Of a stretch of DNA of 6,483 nucleotides, positions 5,802-6,483 are shown one piece after another. Made by a program: the position numbers and the translations under genes. The notes under the pieces were generated by a model that was given only the letters and a program-made list of their open reading frames with translations, did no database searches and was not told where the DNA came from. The stretch's first letter is position 1; each line of letters begins with the position of its first letter. Source of the DNA: an uncultured Macromonas sp. (GTDB lineage: Bacteria; Pseudomonadota; Gammaproteobacteria; Burkholderiales; Burkholderiaceae); NCBI GenBank assembly GCA_946481585.1, contig CAMLOF010000172.1, positions 1 to 6,483 of the forward strand, read 5' to 3'.

Positions 5802-6483
5802 TGGAACGGATGGAGGCCATGACAGCGATCGCCCAAAGTACCACCAGAACGTCCCCAAGCCGGGACCCCGCCTGGGCTGGCCGCGTGTTCTGGATGAGCG
5901 CTGCACTCGTGTTGCTGTGGCCGCTGGCGGCGGCTTCCGAGTTCCGGCCCTGGATTCTGCTGGAGGCCGAAAGCCTCAAAGCCAGTGCACATTTCCTGGG
6001 CAGCTTTTGGCCGCTGCGGCTGGATGGCGAGTTCCTTGCCCTCGTTGCGCGGGAAACGTGGCGCACGGTCGCCATAGCCACCTCCGGCATCACGCTGGGC
6101 CTGCTTATCGCAGTGCCGATGGCGCTGCTGTCGGTTCGGGTGCTGTCCATCTCTGCCCTGTCTGGACGCATGGCATCGGTGCCAACATGGTGCCGCCGCA
6201 TGGTGCGGTGGACGCTCATCGTCCTGCGCAGCGTACCCGAGCTGGTGTGGGCGCTGGTGTTCGTGCGCGTTGTGGGCCTCGGCCCCACGGCGGGCGTGTT
6301 CGCCATCGCCCTGACCTACGGCGGCATGCTGGGCAAGGTGTATGCCGACATCCTGGAAAGTGGCGAAACACACGCCACAGAAACCCTGCTGCGCAACGGC
6401 AGCGGCCGGTTGCAAGCGTTTTTCTACGGGTTGCTGCCCACCAATGCGGCAGAACTCACCTCTTACACCGTGTACCGCTGGGA
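5801..6483 (+). CDS. ABC transporter permease, PhnE-like, 3' end cut by window
   Basis: Inner-membrane channel subunit of the importer. The frame runs from the ATG at 5801 to the right edge, 227 codons with no stop. Hydrophobic segments are seen at about 29-46, 86-111, 143-158 and 162-178. Between 186 and 213 lies the coupling (EAA) loop, with ETLLRNGSGRLQAFFYGLLP close to the PhnE form, followed by SYTVYRW where the window ends, matching the PhnE YTLYRFE segment. Typical full-length proteins run another 40 or more residues. Three in-frame ATGs (5801, 5810, 5819) are possible; the first overlaps the ATPase stop, suggesting coupling, while GGAACGG at 5803-5809 sits nine bases before the third. 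The first 20 or so residues are polar and weakly constrained, so the exact start is open. Confidence 0.9.
   Translation, partial: MERMEAMTAIAQSTTRTSPSRDPAWAGRVFWMSAALVLLWPLAAASEFRPWILLEAESLKASAHFLGSFWPLRLDGEFLALVARETWRTVAIATSGITLGLLIAVPMALLSVRVLSISALSGRMASVPTWCRRMVRWTLIVLRSVPELVWALVFVRVVGLGPTAGVFAIALTYGGMLGKVYADILESGETHATETLLRNGSGRLQAFFYGLLPTNAAELTSYTVYRW

Noticed and set aside
3894..5906. A 670-codon open frame on the minus strand opposite the transporter genes
   Set aside because: Its residues are low-complexity (Gly, Arg, His, Gln-rich) with no recognisable family, and it lies antisense to three genes with intact motifs. It is the expected stop-free shadow of high-GC coding sequence.
4077..6483. 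Calling the transporter a phosphonate importer outright
   Set aside because: No phosphonate breakdown genes are visible and the neighbours are all selenium or hercynine genes, so only the family, not the substrate, is asserted.

Overview
The window is a GC-rich stretch with codon usage and protein sequences typical of a betaproteobacterium, most likely Burkholderiales and probably Comamonadaceae (the Acidovorax/Variovorax/Hydrogenophaga type). The lineage is inferred from protein style and from a TAAAAT-type promoter element; there is no rRNA or other marker to fix it. Coding density is very high. The only gap of any size is about 170-180 bp, between the histidine methyltransferase and the transporter.

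Left part (1-3903): a selenium metabolite locus. On the minus strand, a glycosyltransferase of the selenosugar synthase type (SenB) is followed, with an ATGA stop/start overlap, by selenophosphate synthetase (SelD/SenC), which runs off the left edge. Divergent from senB, with start codons that overlap, lies an EgtB-like DinB/FGE-sulfatase protein that is best read as selenoneine synthase (SenA). Convergent to senA and only 4 bp from its stop is egtD, the SAM-dependent histidine N-alpha-trimethyltransferase that makes hercynine. Together these can be read as a complete route to selenoneine, the selenium analogue of ergothioneine: selenide + ATP -> selenophosphate (SelD/SenC); selenophosphate + UDP-sugar -> selenosugar (SenB); histidine -> hercynine (EgtD); hercynine + selenosugar + O2 -> selenoneine precursor (SenA). 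No egtA, egtC or egtE is visible, which agrees with a selenosugar donor instead of gamma-glutamylcysteine.

Right part (4077-6483): a plus-strand ABC importer operon of the PhnD-PhnC-PhnE family: a periplasmic binding protein with a signal peptide, an ATPase starting at TTG, and a permease cut by the right edge. Its position next to the selenium genes suggests that it imports a selenium oxyanion and not a phosphonate, which would make the window an uptake-to-product module for selenium. The pathway genes belong to known families (the sen pathway is described from Variovorax paradoxus and others). The less documented points are the link to the transporter, the start-to-start overlap of senA and senB, and the tail-to-tail packing of senA and egtD. 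No mobile elements, CRISPR arrays, tRNAs or rRNAs were seen.
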